A stretch of DNA of 64,000 nt from Pollenia angustigena (taxonomy: Eukaryota > Arthropoda > Insecta > Diptera > Polleniidae): positions 147,868,511-147,932,510 of the forward strand of contig OV884059.1 in assembly GCA_930367215.1 (NCBI GenBank), written 5' to 3'. The notes under the pieces were generated by a model that saw only the letters and a program-made list of their open reading frames with translations, was not told the DNA's origin and searched no databases. Position numbers and translations under genes: made by a program. Shown piece by piece: positions 34,394-46,774 of the stretch. Each line of letters starts with the position of its first letter. Position 1 is the first letter of the stretch.

Positions 34394-35257
34394 CACTACG
34401 TGACAAAATTTCAACAAAGTCGTGACCAAATGAATCTGGCAGCTAATTTATGTAAAATTGTCCGCTGAATCCGAATATGAAGTCAGAATTGTCAAAAGTA
34501 GAACAGTTTTCGAGATATTCCAAAATAACCATTATTTGTGTTTTTAAAAAAGATGATGTGACTAAAATGGAAATATCTTCAAAAATTGTAAACGGATTAT
34601 GTAATTCTTTCTTTTTAGTAAAAGGTTATAAAATTTCTAAAATAACCATGGATTGCTTGTGAAGATTGGTCAAGAAAAGACAGAGTTACAGGGGACAAAA
34701 GTTCAAGCTTCATTGAAAATTTTATGATTTTGTTCAATTTTGTTCTTTACAAGTTATTTTTTTTAAACCAATGATTTTAAAATCCTAATGTTTTATTGCA
34801 TACGACATTAGATTATTTTAATATGAACATTTTGAGCCCAACAAGACATAGATTGGTACAAAAATGACAAAGCTACAGAAGATTTAGTAAGTTAACCCAC
34901 ATAGAAATTCAATAGTTTCAAGCAATTTTTAATATTTATTGTTACTAAAAATTTAGCTTTGTATATTTATTTGTTGTGGGTTAATGCAATTAATCTTCTG
35001 TAACTTTGTCATTTTTGCACCGATCTGGTTCCTATTGGGCACAAAATGTTCGTATTCAAATAGGCTAAAATTTTATTTTTTGGATATTTGCATTTCAGTC
35101 ACAGCATCTTTTTTAAAAACGCAAATAACGGTTATTTTGGAATATCTCGAAAACTGTTCTACTTTTGACAATTTTGACTTCATATTCGGATTCAGCGGAC
35201 AATTTTACATAAAGATTAGGTGTCAAATTCATTTGGTCAAAAAATTGTCACGTAGTG
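34394..35257. mobile_element. Foldback element (CACTACGTGACAA ends), TAA TSD
   Basis: The ends CACTACGTGACAA and TTGTCACGTAGTG are flanked by TAA on both sides (34391-34393 and 35258-35260). Arms of about 150 bp pair closely, and inner parts (around ACAGAAGATT) also pair, so most of the 864 bp folds back. A 3-bp TWA duplication suggests PIF/Harbinger, though the terminus is not diagnostic. A single arm lies at 42920-43048. No transposase was found. Confidence 0.65.
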
Positions 35258-35260
35258 TAA

Positions 35261-35944
35261 TTATAGTTTTAACTTTTTTAAATTTTATTTATTAATTTTT
35301 TTTGCATATACTACATTAGAGTTGTCAATTGTTCGCCTTTCAACTTTGTTCGAATAATTCAAATAATTGTTTTTGTTCGTTCGATCAAACGATTAAACCT
35401 TAAAAATTATTCGATTAATCGATGAGAATAACGAATAAAAAAAATTATTTTTACAAAAAAGCTACGTATTTTAAATTGATATATTTTCAATTATGGAAAA
35501 TCTTCCATTTTCGTCTTTATTTTTTTCTCAAATCCGCTTTGACTTCATCTTTTTTTGATGCGTTAAACTTTTCATCATATTTCCATATCGTTGTATGTAT
35601 TACTAAACATCAAATGGTTGGATTTAGGATAAATAAATAAGAAGCTCCACGGAAAATTGGTGTGTGGCAAGAAGTGGATAAATTGTAGGCTAAATACCTA
35701 AAATCCATGTTATTTATGGATTATAAATAAACACTTCTTAGCGGATTTAACCACACCAAAAATGTTGGTGTTAATAAACCACAATTTGTTTTGTTAAAAA
35801 TAACAGCTGACTAAAACAGCTGGCTTTAAACACCAGCAGATGTCGTTAAAAGGGTTAGTGAATAGCAAAATGGTTAATTTTGTGGTTAACATTTTTAAAC
35901 GAAACAATTGTGGTTTAAAAAGCATAGTGAATCGCACTACAGGT
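35261..35944. other. Non-coding, no gene recognised
   Basis: A+T-rich DNA with a short palindromic stretch around ACCACACCAAAAATGTTGGTG (35750-35770). No coding sequence is supported. Confidence 0.45.
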
Positions 35945-36825
35945 CTGTTCTGAAAATCACGTGATTTCAAAGCACATGTGCTTTTAAAATCACACGTGTG
36001 ATTTTGTAGTGTTCTGTAAATCACACCGTTTTTGTGTTTTTCGGTGTGATTTTCAATTGTCGAAAGCACAACAAAATACAAAAAGTTTGTTTTACAAAAT
36101 TATAGCTCATTTTTTAACGCTTTTTATGTTATTTTCCAACCATTTGTTTTGTTTTAACCGACTCACATAGGGGTTTTTTGCCAATCTAGCCGGACATTAC
36201 TTTTTATTTTAGCTTATATTGCTTCTTAAAAGTTATTGAGTGCCCCTAGATCGCTGAAACTTGGCAGAAATATGTGATATTATCATAGGCAGGTAAACCT
36301 CAAAAATAAATAAAAACGGACCAAGGAGGAAAAGGTTCCCCCTAGAAGAATTAATCCAACCTCTGAAAAATGCAATTTTTTTAAAGTTTTCCCATACTTT
36401 TGTTTGGCAAATGCAACTTTTAACGTCGGCGAAAGTTAAAAAACCTAAAATTAGACCCATGAGATCGTAAAATTACACTTTTCGCCCCCGCCCCCTTTTG
36501 AGGGCGGTTACATAAAATAATATTTAAAAAAAAATTGAAAATATTAAAAGAAATAGATTACTAACGCCTTAATACTATAAAAATTTAATTTTTGAACTTT
36601 TATGGGTAGGGGGATGTATCCCTACAAACCCCCCCCCCCCCCTCCCCCGGAACGACTCTGTAAAAAAATTTTTTTTTTTTTTGCTAATTTCCCAAACATA
36701 TTAATTTTTAAGATTTTATGTGACTTTTATGTATTTTATAGTATTTAATTTATCTGAAAATAAGTAATATATTCGTATTTATAATAGTAACAGCAAATTT
36801 TATTTAAAATGGCTTCTCTTTTGCA

Positions 36826-37196
36826 CTAAGATGATGATGAGTGCCATGGTTCTTCTTCGTCTCCTTCTTCAAAATCCTCTTCTGAATCTGAATTCTCTTC
36901 AGAGCCAAGTACAGTTGGAAGCATAAAAGAAATTGATTCTTTCGTAAAGGGTAATGACTTTTTTTTTGGAGTTGGTCTTATACTAGTAATCAGTGGGTCA
37001 GAACTGAGCAAAAGCCTATTTATAATATCTAGCAAAATTCTGCCTGTAAAGCCGAAAATGTTTATTTCGTGCCTCAGACGCTTCTTCTGATAATAGCCCG
37101 ATATGCAACAATGCCTCACTCATTACAGTTGCGCCATGTATTATACACTTTTTCCATTTTACTCTCAAAGCTTCAAAATGGTTCTGATAACAATTT
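36826..37196 (-). pseudogene. Transib transposase C-terminal remnant
   Basis: On the minus strand one frame reads HFEALRVKWKKC, then VMSEALLHIGLLSEEASEAR and NKHFRLYRQNFAR, before a stop. The next frame continues with IINRLLLSSDPLITSIRP, KKKSLPFTKESISFMLP and an acidic tail (SDSEEDFEEGDEEE). SEEA-EARNK followed by NRLLLSSDP is the conserved C-terminal pattern of Transib transposases. A small deletion with frameshift joins the two frames. Earlier parts of the DDE core are missing. It would have catalysed cut-and-paste at the CAC termini; this copy cannot. Confidence 0.75.
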
Positions 37197-37366
37197 TATG
37201 CTATAACCACAATATATATTAAAAAAAACTAAGTACCTAGAGCCCAGATTTGATTTTTTATTATATTTTATTTTTGTTGTTAATGATTTTAAAATTTATG
37301 CAAAACTGGTTCATTTATTTTGCTCCATAAAATAACGTCATTTAGCGGCCGCACAGATGGTTAAAC

Positions 37367-37910
37367 CCCGTTACTTACTCACCCCTATCACGAATGTTAT
37401 GGGAATATGATATATGGGATCAAACCTAAATTCCCATCCCCAAAAAATCGGTATCGCAAATATTTTGGGAGTAAAAATTTCTATTGTGAATTATTTGTCA
37501 GTGGTTTGTAAACAAAAGTCTCTTTTGTGAGTAACTTGTCACTGCTTGTATTGTGAAAGAAAAAGATACAAAATAAAATACTAATAAAAATATAATAAAA
37601 CAAATAATGAATAGTGTTTATCTTCATTTTCTTTATGTACACTCCTTCAATAAAAGGAAGAAGTAGTTTCATTTAGTCCTACTTTAGAATACAAATTAAA
37701 ATTTATACATATGTTCCCCTCTCGTTCACATCAACACTTGTTGGGAATTTATTTATTTTTTATTTATTTACATTGGCGATGCCAAATTTTTTAAGTTTGG
37801 GAATTCATTCCCAAAAAATTTGTTATGGGAATAATTCACAATACGAAATAAAAAAATATGGGAATATTTTCATGGGAGTAGTTGTTTGCGATAGGGGTGA
37901 CTGTTTCGCA
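37367..37910. repeat. Inverted-repeat insert within Transib
   Basis: ACTCACCCCTATCACGAA at the left and TTTGCGATAGGGGTGACT at the right form imperfect inverted ends. GGGAATATG/CATATTCCC-type sequence follows inside each. The interior has no coding capacity. It is probably a MITE. Confidence 0.45.
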
Positions 37911-39428
37911 CATCCCTTTTTTACACAGGTAATATTAGTCTTAGATGTAATAATTTAAATAAAAAACATCTACGTACAACCAAAACATTTTATGACTGAC
38001 GAAAGGGTTTCTATCATATGTACCTATGCAAGATGAGCAAAAACAGAAAAAATGTCAAATTTTCAAAAAATCATAAAAAAAAAATGGCGCAACAACGCGC
38101 AACGTTTTTTTTAATTTTAAAGTAGAGATTTCAAATTTTATCGTGATGTATAACATTTTTAATAACTCAGCGGGCTTCACCTTCAAGAACCTTTTAATTT
38201 TTCTTTTTACAAAAAAGTGAACAAAAAAATCGTTTTTTTTTTAATTTCGAACAAATTTTTTTATCATAAAAACTTCTAATAAAATTTTTCTAAAAATTTT
38301 CATAATAAGCTGTTTATATAGTCTTTCACAGAAAAAAAATCAATGTAAAATCTTTATTCGTTTATCTACAAAAAAATATATTGTAAACCTCCCAAAACCG
38401 TAAAAAGTCAATGAACACGCATGCAATTTAATCAACTTTCCTGGTTTTAACAGTGTCCCAAAACCACAAATCTCAAGCAAAAGACTTGAAAATTCACTAT
38501 ACGATGCAGAACTTTGTTGTCTGTCGAGCTGCCTACTTAAATTTTTCCATTTTTTAAATTTAATTTTTTTCTTAATGTCCGGCTAGATTGGCAAAAAACC
38601 CCTATGTGCGACTAAGCGATCTCAAATTAGCTTCAGGGTGTGTTTAAAATTTTGCAATTTTTGCGAATTTTAGCCACGACACGATAGAAGCGATTTGTTC
38701 CTGTAAGTTTTCTGATTCTTTACAGCTTTAACGATTTATAATAAATAGTAGACCCTGCTATCATGCCGCTGTTAGCAAAGTTTTGCGAATTTCCGCTTTT
38801 TTTAGCAATTTTTAGCGAACTTTTGCATTTCTTATAGTTTTAGGGACTTTTAATCAATTTTATGGCTTTTTGAAAAATTAAAAATTTTCGCGAATTTTCG
38901 CTATTTTGCAAAATTTTTTTCTGTTTTTTTAACCCATTTAGCGAATTCAAATAAATTTTAGGGTTTCTTACAAGCTTGCAATTTTTCGCGAATTTAGCCA
39001 TTTAAGCGATTTAAGCCATTTTTTCCTGTAATTCTTTGCAGCTTTTACGATTTTAAATAAATATTACTTTGCTTTCATGTCGCTGTTAGCAAACAAGCGA
39101 TCTTTAATTCAACTAAAAATCAAACCTGAAATCACAACGGCAGTCACAAAAGCAAATATCATTTTTGTAGTGTGTTCGAATTTTCTTAATTTTAAATGAT
39201 TTCTTGTAAATAAAATAGCTTATTGCATAAAACAAATAATAAATAACACATTGAATATTTTATTTAAGTAATTTATTATGACGGTCATCTAACAATAGTC
39301 GCAAAATTAGCAAAGTGATTTCAAAAAGTTGTTTACGTAGCTGAACGTTTGAAATCACAAAATAATATGCCCAGAACACCATTCTTGCGATTTCAAATCA
39401 CTTTCACAAAATGTGATTTTCAGAACAG

Positions 39429-41345
39429 GTTCTATGTTTTAAATTTCAATAAAATCGGTTTGAGAAGCAAAAATCGGCCCTATCTCGTGGTCCTATATTT
39501 TAAAAAATGCATCTCTTTTGGGTCCATAAAGATATGGTTCTATTTATGTTTTAAATTTCATTAAAATCGGTTTGATAGTTTCTGAGAGGAAGAAATTTCC
39601 TCCTATCTTCCATCGTGGTCCTACGATTTGGCCCATTTTCAATAGGCTTGGTCCTTCTGCCAATTAGAACCTATGTCCCAAATTTGATTAAAAAACAATA
39701 AAACAACTAAACTTTGTTTTTGCTTTCAATATAAATTTCTAAACGAAAATTTTTATTTTACTCATATTTGGGATTATTGGCGAATCTTTTTAACCTAAAA
39801 TCTGAAAATATGAAATGTTGGTGATTTTCGATATACTGTTTGGCGATTCAGGTGCAAATAATCTGAGAGCCCTGGTTCTTACATGTGTACACTTTTGGCA
39901 TGAAGGATAAGCAGGGTTATGCAAATACATATGGTTGATCCTTTAGCCGACTAAATAGCTGCCGTAGTTGGCTAAGCTGGGCGGCAACGACGGCTGGCTT
40001 GTTGTTGCCAGATAGAAACAAAAATTATTGATAATTTTGTTAAAAAAGATTTCAACGATAGTATCGCTATCGAAAATAAACTATCGATAGTCCAATTGAA
40101 AGAGAACTATCGATACTATCGATTGTTTGCCAGCTCTACTATCATAAGCGACAAGGGAGAGATTAATTAAAAGGGGTACACAAGTGAGTGTACTCTTAGA
40201 TTCATTTTGTTCATTTATTCGTAGTTTCAAATATTAAGGTAGTTAGTTGTCAAAATATATGTATGTATAAACAAAAAGTTCTTACGACACAAAAAAAGCG
40301 ACTTTAAAAAAATCGGCAATGGTAGCACGACTACCTCTCTGATCCCGCCAATTTTTTTAGAGAGGTTGAGTATTGATGAACCGGCTTTGCGAACTAAATT
40401 TGGACAATTTTTATCTTACATAAATTAATCTATTTTGTGCTCGCCCACTTCTCCACTCCCGCCCATTTTTTGTCGCTAATAATTAGGAAAACCAGCCACG
40501 CTCCAGTTCTTAACAAAAGAAATTTAAAGTTCTATTCTAACTAAAAACTGCATGCACTTATTTTATATTTAGTTTTTAATGATTTTTTTTATTTTATAAC
40601 TTATACTCTGAATGTAATTATTTAATATTTTCTTATTACCTGCTCAATCGTTACTTACATTACTTAATTTAAATGATTTTTGTTAAAACTTAAAATAATG
40701 TTTCTTCGATTGTAAAACCAAATAACTTCATCGATTGTTAAACCAAATAACTATGTATATCCGCACTTCTAATTTAAAAAAAAAACATATGCTTTGTACA
40801 TATTCTATTGATAACCAAGATGCTTGTACCTAATTTGGAAACTTTAGCTCTTGACGTTCCCCAGATATACAGAAATCAATAATGTCTTTGTATGCGAAGT
40901 GCAACACCCACTTCACCCATCCCGCCCAAATTTTGTGTATTGAAACCCAGATGCTTGTTGCTAATTTGGAAAATTTGGCTTTTGTCGTCCTCCAGATATA
41001 CAGAAAAAAGTAATAAAAAAAAAAACAACAAAGGATTTATTGGTAACATTAAAGACGGGGTAAGTTCCAAAACATCAGTTGCAAAGCAACTCGCTTTTTT
41101 AAGTGCTTTCTACCAAGCAACCGTGAAAAATTTTACAATGTTATCTGTTCCAAAGTTCACTAAAAACAATATCGATGCGAACACAATAATCAAACTAGAT
41201 ATAGTTAAACTCTATGATACTTTTTTGACTTTGACTGCAAAGTATTATGATGTTTAGGAACTCAGCTACGGTAATGATTTTTGCTCATATCTCAATCATT
41301 TATGGACCGATCTGGCTGAATTTCAATAGCAAACTTTAACGGTGT
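39429..41345. other. Non-coding with repeat fragments
   Basis: 39429-39690 is a piece of the ~120-bp-unit repeat seen at 10046. 40060-40135 is a block of ATCGATAG palindromes ending in TTTGCCAGCTCTA, a probable solo hAT end. The open frame 40892-41257 has no recognised domain, although its last ~60 codons look less repetitive than its surroundings. Confidence 0.4.
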
Positions 41346-41349
41346 ATAT

Positions 41350-41477
41350 CGAGCCCTGACCGCGAAAATAACGTAAGCACCAAAAATTAAATTCTACAGG
41401 AGAGAGTTTTTTATTTTATAAAATAGCGAAAATTGAAAATTATGTCACTTACGACGTTATTTTGCGGTAGGGCTCGA
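41350..41477. repeat. MITE with CGAGCCCTGACCGCG ends, short copy
   Basis: This is an internally deleted relative of the MITE at 24867-25124, with the same ends and flanked by ATAT on both sides (41346-41349 and 41478-41481). Confidence 0.75.
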
Positions 41478-41874
41478 TATGTGACATAAATTTCTCAAGA
41501 CAATTAATTTTAAGCGGCCCATACACTTTCCATATAACTGTTCAATTTATCGTATTGTACAATTATATCGCCAATGTGTATGTTCTGTTTGAAGGTGGAA
41601 ATATATATTGGCAACAATCAAAAGACTTTTGATTTTTATTAAACAACGAAAATCAAGTGATATGTGTTGGCAACATTGTACAATAATGTTTATGTATTTC
41701 CTATAAGTTATGTTAACCTTTTTATTAAATGAATTTTGAGCCATATTTTAATTGAAACCATTGTGCATTGCATAATATATATAATAGTATTGTATAATGG
41801 ATGGGGCGCTTAAGTGTTTTTATCAAGAATAAAAATTGGGAATTAAGTACGACAAACAAAATCTTATTAATTAT

Positions 41875-42115
41875 AACAAGAGTGCTATATTCGGCTGTGC
41901 CGAATCTTATATACCCTCACCATTGTGCGAGCAGAATACAGAGCAACTAGACAAAAACTAACTAAAACTGGTAAATATTTTTTTAAACTAAGAGACAACC
42001 GGTTTTGAACTTCGCTTTTCATAAGGGCCCAGAACTTTATAGGGTGTAGGATCAATATTGTAGAAATTACAGTTATATATACATTTTTTTACCTTCGGTG
42101 AAGGGTATAAAAAGA
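41875..42115 (+). repeat. Short DINE-like repeat, both ends present
   Basis: It starts AACAAGAGTGCTAT plus the ATTCGGCTGTGCCGAAT hairpin and ends TACCTTCGGTGAAGGGTATA. With 240 bp it is the most compact complete member in the window and defines the family's two ends. Confidence 0.65.
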
Positions 42116-42133
42116 GTAATTTTTGGGAATTCA

Positions 42134-42366
42134 GGGGTCTAATCACCGCATTCGATACTATCGTATCGAATAAACTATTGAATTTTTTTGCATATGATAG
42201 ACACTGGCGTATCGAATGAAAACTCGATAAATGTAATGTCGAGTTACTCGATGTCGATTGCTATTATTTCAAATTCAATACATTTCATTTGATATCGAGT
42301 TTCAAGATACCAAAATAAATAATTTCGATCAATTTTGCTCGATATCGTATGGGGCGATTAGACCCC
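42134..42366. repeat. MITE with GGGGTCTAATCACCGCAT ends, copy 2
   Basis: It is homologous to 14831-15073 from end to end. GGGGTCTAATC is mirrored by GATTAGACCCC. Confidence 0.75.
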
Positions 42367-42464
42367 AGTATTTCGGTTATTGCTCATAAAAATTTCCGAT
42401 ATTTTGGTATATAGGACGCATGGCAGCCCTAAAATTTAGGGATTTTTGGAAAAAATTAGAGGTA

Positions 42465-42760
42465 GTCGTGGTTTTTTGCTCATATCTCAGCCATTTGTGG
42501 ACCGATCTTGCTGAATTTCAATAGCAAACAATTCCGGACCATATGTGACATAAATGTATAATAACCTGGCCCCCATCATATATGGGGTCTTCGGAAAATC
42601 CATTTCAACGGTCAGACGGACATGGTTAAATCAACTTCGCTCCTCATAAGGACCCAGAATATATATACTTTATAGGATCTTAGATCAATATTAAAGAAAT
42701 TACAAACGGAATGACAAACTTATATAAATCCTTTTTACCTTCGGTGAAGGGTATAATAAG
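42465..42760 (+). repeat. Dispersed repeat ending TACCTTCGGTGAAGG
   Basis: Same family as 28028-28370 in the opposite orientation. It starts near GGTAGTCGTGGTTTTTTGCT and ends CTTCGGTGAAGGGTATAATA. A partial copy lies at about 41269-41340. Confidence 0.6.
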
Positions 42761-42919
42761 GGATGAGATTTTCATGCGCTTAAAATATGCACTAAAAAAA
42801 ATCCAAAATATGCACAAAAAAAAATCCAAAATAATGCACTAAAAACTTGAAAAATTTTTCATAAAAAAATCGTTTTTTAATTTTACTAAAAACAAATATA
42901 TAAAAAATTCAGTCTATTA

Positions 42920-43048
42920 CACTACGTGACAATTTTTTGACCAAATGAATTTGACACCTAATCTTTATGTAAAATTTTCCGCTGAATCTGAAGTCAGAAT
43001 TGTCAAAAGTAGAACAGTTTTTGAGATATTCCAAAATAACCGTTATTT
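42920..43048. repeat. Single arm of the CACTACGTGACAA foldback family
   Basis: It matches the arms of 34394-35257 from CACTACGTGACAA through AATAACCGTTATT, with no partner arm nearby. Confidence 0.65.
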
Positions 43049-43475
43049 CGTCAGCTCATTACTGGTTTGACCTACCGACCATTTAAAAAAAAAATGAGTT
43101 AGGTATGAGGAATATATTTTTTTAATACCCTCTTTCTAAATCAAAAACCTGTTTCGCGAAAATTTTTATGGTTTCTGAGATATAAAGCATTAATTTTGCT
43201 GCATATCAACTGTTTCAAAATTTTTTAAGTACTGTTTTGCTCTACAAGCCATTGTTTGGCGATTGCAGCAAATTCTTCATACAAAAACGTACAAAATAAA
43301 TTTTACTGTTGCTTTGCTGCATTGCCGTAAGAAAAAAAAAAGTAGTTAAAGCAAAAGCAAAGTAAAATGACAACAAGAAAATAAATTTGTGAAAAATAGT
43401 TTTATAATGGACCCAACCAAGTGTACGGTTTGCTATTATTTGTGTTTTTAGCCTACCTAAGGGAAATGCTTCAAA

Positions 43476-44270
43476 ATTTTACTACAAACGAAAATTAAAT
43501 ATGTTTAATCTTACAGCAACCATTATTATGTCATATATACCAACTTTTACTTATTGTGCCTTTTTGACGGAAGCTCATAGTGGTCGGAGTGGTAATAATA
43601 TTGCTAGTGCTTGAATTAAACTTTTAAATGAATTAATAAAAGATTGTCCACTTATTAAAACTTTGACATTATGGAGCGATTCTTGCGTACCTCTAAATAA
43701 AAATCAAATTAACGCAACCGCAATCAAAATGTTCTTTAAACAAAATAATATTGATGCCGTAATACAAAAGTCTTCAGAGCCAGAACATTCTTTAATTCAA
43801 GAAGTGGACTGTGTCCATGGTGTTATTGACCGGTACTTGAAGAATATTGAAATTCATAGTCCTCTTCATTTACTAAATTTGCTTAAAACAATGCCAAATA
43901 ATAAAACAAAACTTAAAGTTATGGAAATGCTTCCGGAAAATTTTCGCACATACTCGTTGGAAGCAAATAAAATGGACTTTCGAAAAGTCCCTTTGCTAAA
44001 ATTAAAGAACTTCTATACAGTTAAAATAACGATTTATGTTTATATTATAAAACTTCTACCAGAGGGGAAAAAGATAAAAAAGCAATTTTGGCTAAGTCTG
44101 CATCAAAAAATTGTTTAAAAACTCCTGAGAATTTGTTGACGAATGTTTTGAAAATATCGAAACCATCATTTATTTTCAGCGATAAAAATAGAGACATAAA
44201 AGACTTGCTTATATTTCTTCCACGTGTTGATAAAGCTTATTATAAAAATTTACTCAATATTAAGTTTTAA
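43476..44270 (+). pseudogene. DUF7869-like protein remnant (transposon-associated?)
   Basis: A decayed coding region. It begins FYYKRKLNMFNLTAT near 43478. After a frame change come EAHSGRSGNNIASA, an in-frame stop at about 43611, and then LWSDSCVPLNKNQINATAIK with KSSEPEHSLIQEVDCVHGVI and NKMDFRKVPLLKLK. A frameshift near 44090 leads to NCLKTPENLLTNVLK and ...DIKDLLIFLPRVDKAYYKN, ending at TAA. The order YYKR-L-NLT, H-G-RG-N, SD-C---NKN, EVD-VH matches a family of arthropod proteins I know as DUF7869-containing, often repetitive in genomes. The family assignment is from memory and tentative. The stop and frameshift make this copy non-functional. Confidence 0.5.
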
Positions 44271-45601
44271 ATTTTCTTTTTACTTTTGCATAATTTAAGT
44301 TGTTTAATTTGTGGCTTTTTATGTAACTTTTCATAACAATAGAACTGTTTTTTCTGTTTTTGTAAAGTAAAATCAAATAAAAAAACTATTAAAAAAAATT
44401 CATCTCAACAACAAGTTACTCAATATACAGCAAAAATATACGTATGCAGCACAAAAAGCCTTTTTTTAATTTTTTTTAGAAAAGTGGCGTATGCGGCACA
44501 AAACAATATTTTTCATTTTCAAAAAAATACTATTAAATTCTAACTTTATTCATGAAAGTGCGCAAAAATTTGCATTTTTCTTCAAAACATATACCGGAAG
44601 CAGTGGTAAAAATATAAAAAATTGTCTGCAGGAAAGAAACCAGAGTCTCTGGCGGGAATCGAACCCGCAACCCCGGGGTTGATAGACTAGCTCACTACTA
44701 GCCAGCCTACCGGGGCACTCAACGTGAATACCCTTTTTGTTTTATAATATGAAAATGTCAAAATATGCATTTTAAACATACATACATAGATACGCAATTT
44801 CACCAATATGTATATGCAACAATGTGCAAAAACAAATCGATGCCATTTTAACGCAAATTTAATTATTCGGAAAGATAATTGGTCGACATTAGAGGTCTGC
44901 TTTGAATAATTCACTTGTTTGCCTTTATTCAAAGTGCACAACATTTACTCAAATATTAAACATTCAAAAATGTAAGAAAATAGTAAACCATATACAAAAA
45001 TAAGAGAGAATGAATTGAATAAAATACTTGTTTACTGTAAATGAATTTGAGAGTCATTCATAAATAACAAAACAGTGGAATGACCCGTTAGAGAGAGCAA
45101 GTTTGCAAAAAATATTCGAATAATTTTTGAATTATTGAATGTCCATACATTTATTTGAATACATTGACATAATATGTGTGTAAGCTTGTGGCTTCTTTTA
45201 TTTGTAAGAGTTAAGCTTACACATACATACGTAATGTGTAGGTACAGAAATTTTACATTCAAATTATATTTGAATATTTCACTCATTTGACTTGCGTTGA
45301 CTGAATTGAATGAGTTTTTATTCGTTTTGTCTTTGGTTATTCTTTCATTTGATTCTTTATTATTGGGTGCTCGACACACTGCAGTTAAAAAACAAATGAG
45401 TGTGTTGAAATTCGTTTTTATTTATTCTTGCAGACCTCTAGTCGACATCGTTCTAGACTATCGACAAAAAAACATGCATATGCATGTGAATGGCATCCCT
45501 AACTATAATATAAAATTTTTTGTTTTATTTACAATTACCATCGTGCGTTTTGGTTAAACCACCCTTTAGTATAAAGCATATACAATCTAACTGTTTTCTT
45601 T
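44271..45601. other. Non-coding; one tRNA-derived SINE
   Basis: No host exon is recognised. A tRNA-derived fragment is listed at 44630-44716. Several short frames around 45032-45729 have no domain. Confidence 0.45.
44630..44716 (-). repeat. tRNA-derived SINE fragment 1
   Basis: On the minus strand a tRNA-like head (GGCTGGCTAGTAGTGAGC as A-box region, GGTTCGATTCCCGCC as B box) is followed by GAGACTCTGGTTTC and GCAGACAA. The same head-plus-tail occurs at 60800-60876. The acceptor ends do not pair, so it is not a functional tRNA gene. Confidence 0.6.
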
Positions 45602-46752
45602 ATATCGATGGCTTATATTCAATACCCGCCATACACCAATTATTGAAAAATGACTTTTTGATGGCAAATTGTTCACTGATGCCAGCTTTATCTCTGACAA
45701 AAATTTCAGAGAAAAAAAAATTGATATAAGTTCTTTTTTTTTAAATATTTGTGATACCGCTATCAACCGCACGATTTTTTTTTAATGCAATACCCGCCAT
45801 ACGCCACACATTGGTTGAAGTTCATAGAACGAGCGGCAAAAAATAGAAGAAGTTGTTGAAGGATAATGAAACTTGGCACATAGGCATTTGTTTGAATCAA
45901 GAAAAAAATGGAAAAATCAAAATGAATCGCCCACTTTTACGCCCACCTCCCATACAAAGTGAAAATTAAATTTTAACCTACGGCATTGTTTTTTGGCACA
46001 TAGCATTTTTAAGCACTCGTTATCATTTGTGTGAAATTTGATTTCTGCCTTGATTTCTAATACATCAACTCAATTTTCACACAAAATAAATATTATAATT
46101 GTAAAATGGGCTCCTGAAAATATATACCTGATCACGCCCACCTCCCATAGAAAAAACAAATAGAAAAAACATGAATACGTAATTCAAGCATAGTCTTTTA
46201 ATAATTTTTTAACATCATTATCGGGTTGCAGAACAGTTAAATTATATGCATTTGCATACTGCTCAGTTACCAATCCAGCCTAGTAAATGGAAACATCTAG
46301 AATATCATTACTTTTATGATAATTTTGTTCAGATGGAGTCAAAGTAATAAGGAGCAATGTGACAATGTCCAATTTGAATTCCTTTTTTTAATTATGTTTA
46401 ATTTTTTGTTATTGAATTCTTTTATGTTAGAAAAACGTTAAACAAATGCTTAATTTAATAAAATTACATATTAGAGCAAAAAAACATATTTTTATTACTG
46501 TGCAATTACCGCTATACGCCATAAAAATATTTGAAGATTTCAGTTGCAATACCCGACATCAACCATATCGCTGCGAATAGAGTTAAAAGTTCAACTTTTT
46601 TTTATAAGGGTGACTTAGTAGTCATATTTAACAAATATTATAGAAGAAAGATTAATTCATACCTTAAGAACTTTCGAAAGAAACAGTTTTTTCTCTCTCC
46701 TGAAAAATTGTATTTTGGCGAATGGCGGGTATTGAATATAAGCCGTCGATAT
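45602..46752. mobile_element. TIR element (GGCTTATATTCAATACCCGC ends)
   Basis: The left ATATCGATGGCTTATATTCA and the right TGAATATAAGCCGTCGATAT are inverted, continuing to ATACCCGCCAT. ATACCCGCCATACGCCA-like motifs recur inside (45790, 46505, 46547). No ORF with a domain and no clear TSD. Confidence 0.6.
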
Positions 46753-46774
46753 GTAAATATAAAGGTACAGTAAC

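Larger units (their letters stand above)
36164..38608. mobile_element. Transib DNA transposon, degraded, with 5-bp TSD
   Basis: The terminal inverted repeats are 36 bp and identical, beginning CACATAGGGG. Exact 5-bp duplications CGACT flank both ends (36159-36163 and 38609-38613). A CAC-start terminus with a 5-bp TSD fits Transib, the superfamily related to RAG1. The coding remnant at 36826-37196 supports this. The 2445-bp element lacks most of the transposase and carries a nested inverted-repeat insert at about 37367-37910. Confidence 0.85.
35945..39428. mobile_element. TIR element (CTGTTCTGAAAATCAC ends) holding Transib
   Basis: CTGTTCTGAAAATCAC at the left is mirrored by GTGATTTTCAGAACAG at the right. 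Subterminal regions on both sides share AATCACA and GATTTCAAA motifs. The Transib element (36164-38608) lies inside, so this older element is about 1.0 kb without it. No TSD is clear and the superfamily is unknown. Confidence 0.5.

Noticed and set aside
36631..36652. Poly-C tract as G-quadruplex or regulatory site
   Set aside because: It is a single homopolymer-rich patch inside the Transib element with no regular G-run spacing.
40892..41257. 121-codon frame on the plus strand
   Set aside because: The last ~60 codons look mildly protein-like (SVAKQLAFLSAFYQATVKNF), but no family is recognised and the upstream part is repeat-derived; not enough to call a gene.
44645..44716. Functional tRNA gene
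   Set aside because: A and B boxes are present but acceptor-stem halves do not pair, and the same head plus tail recurs at 60800, so a SINE is the better reading.
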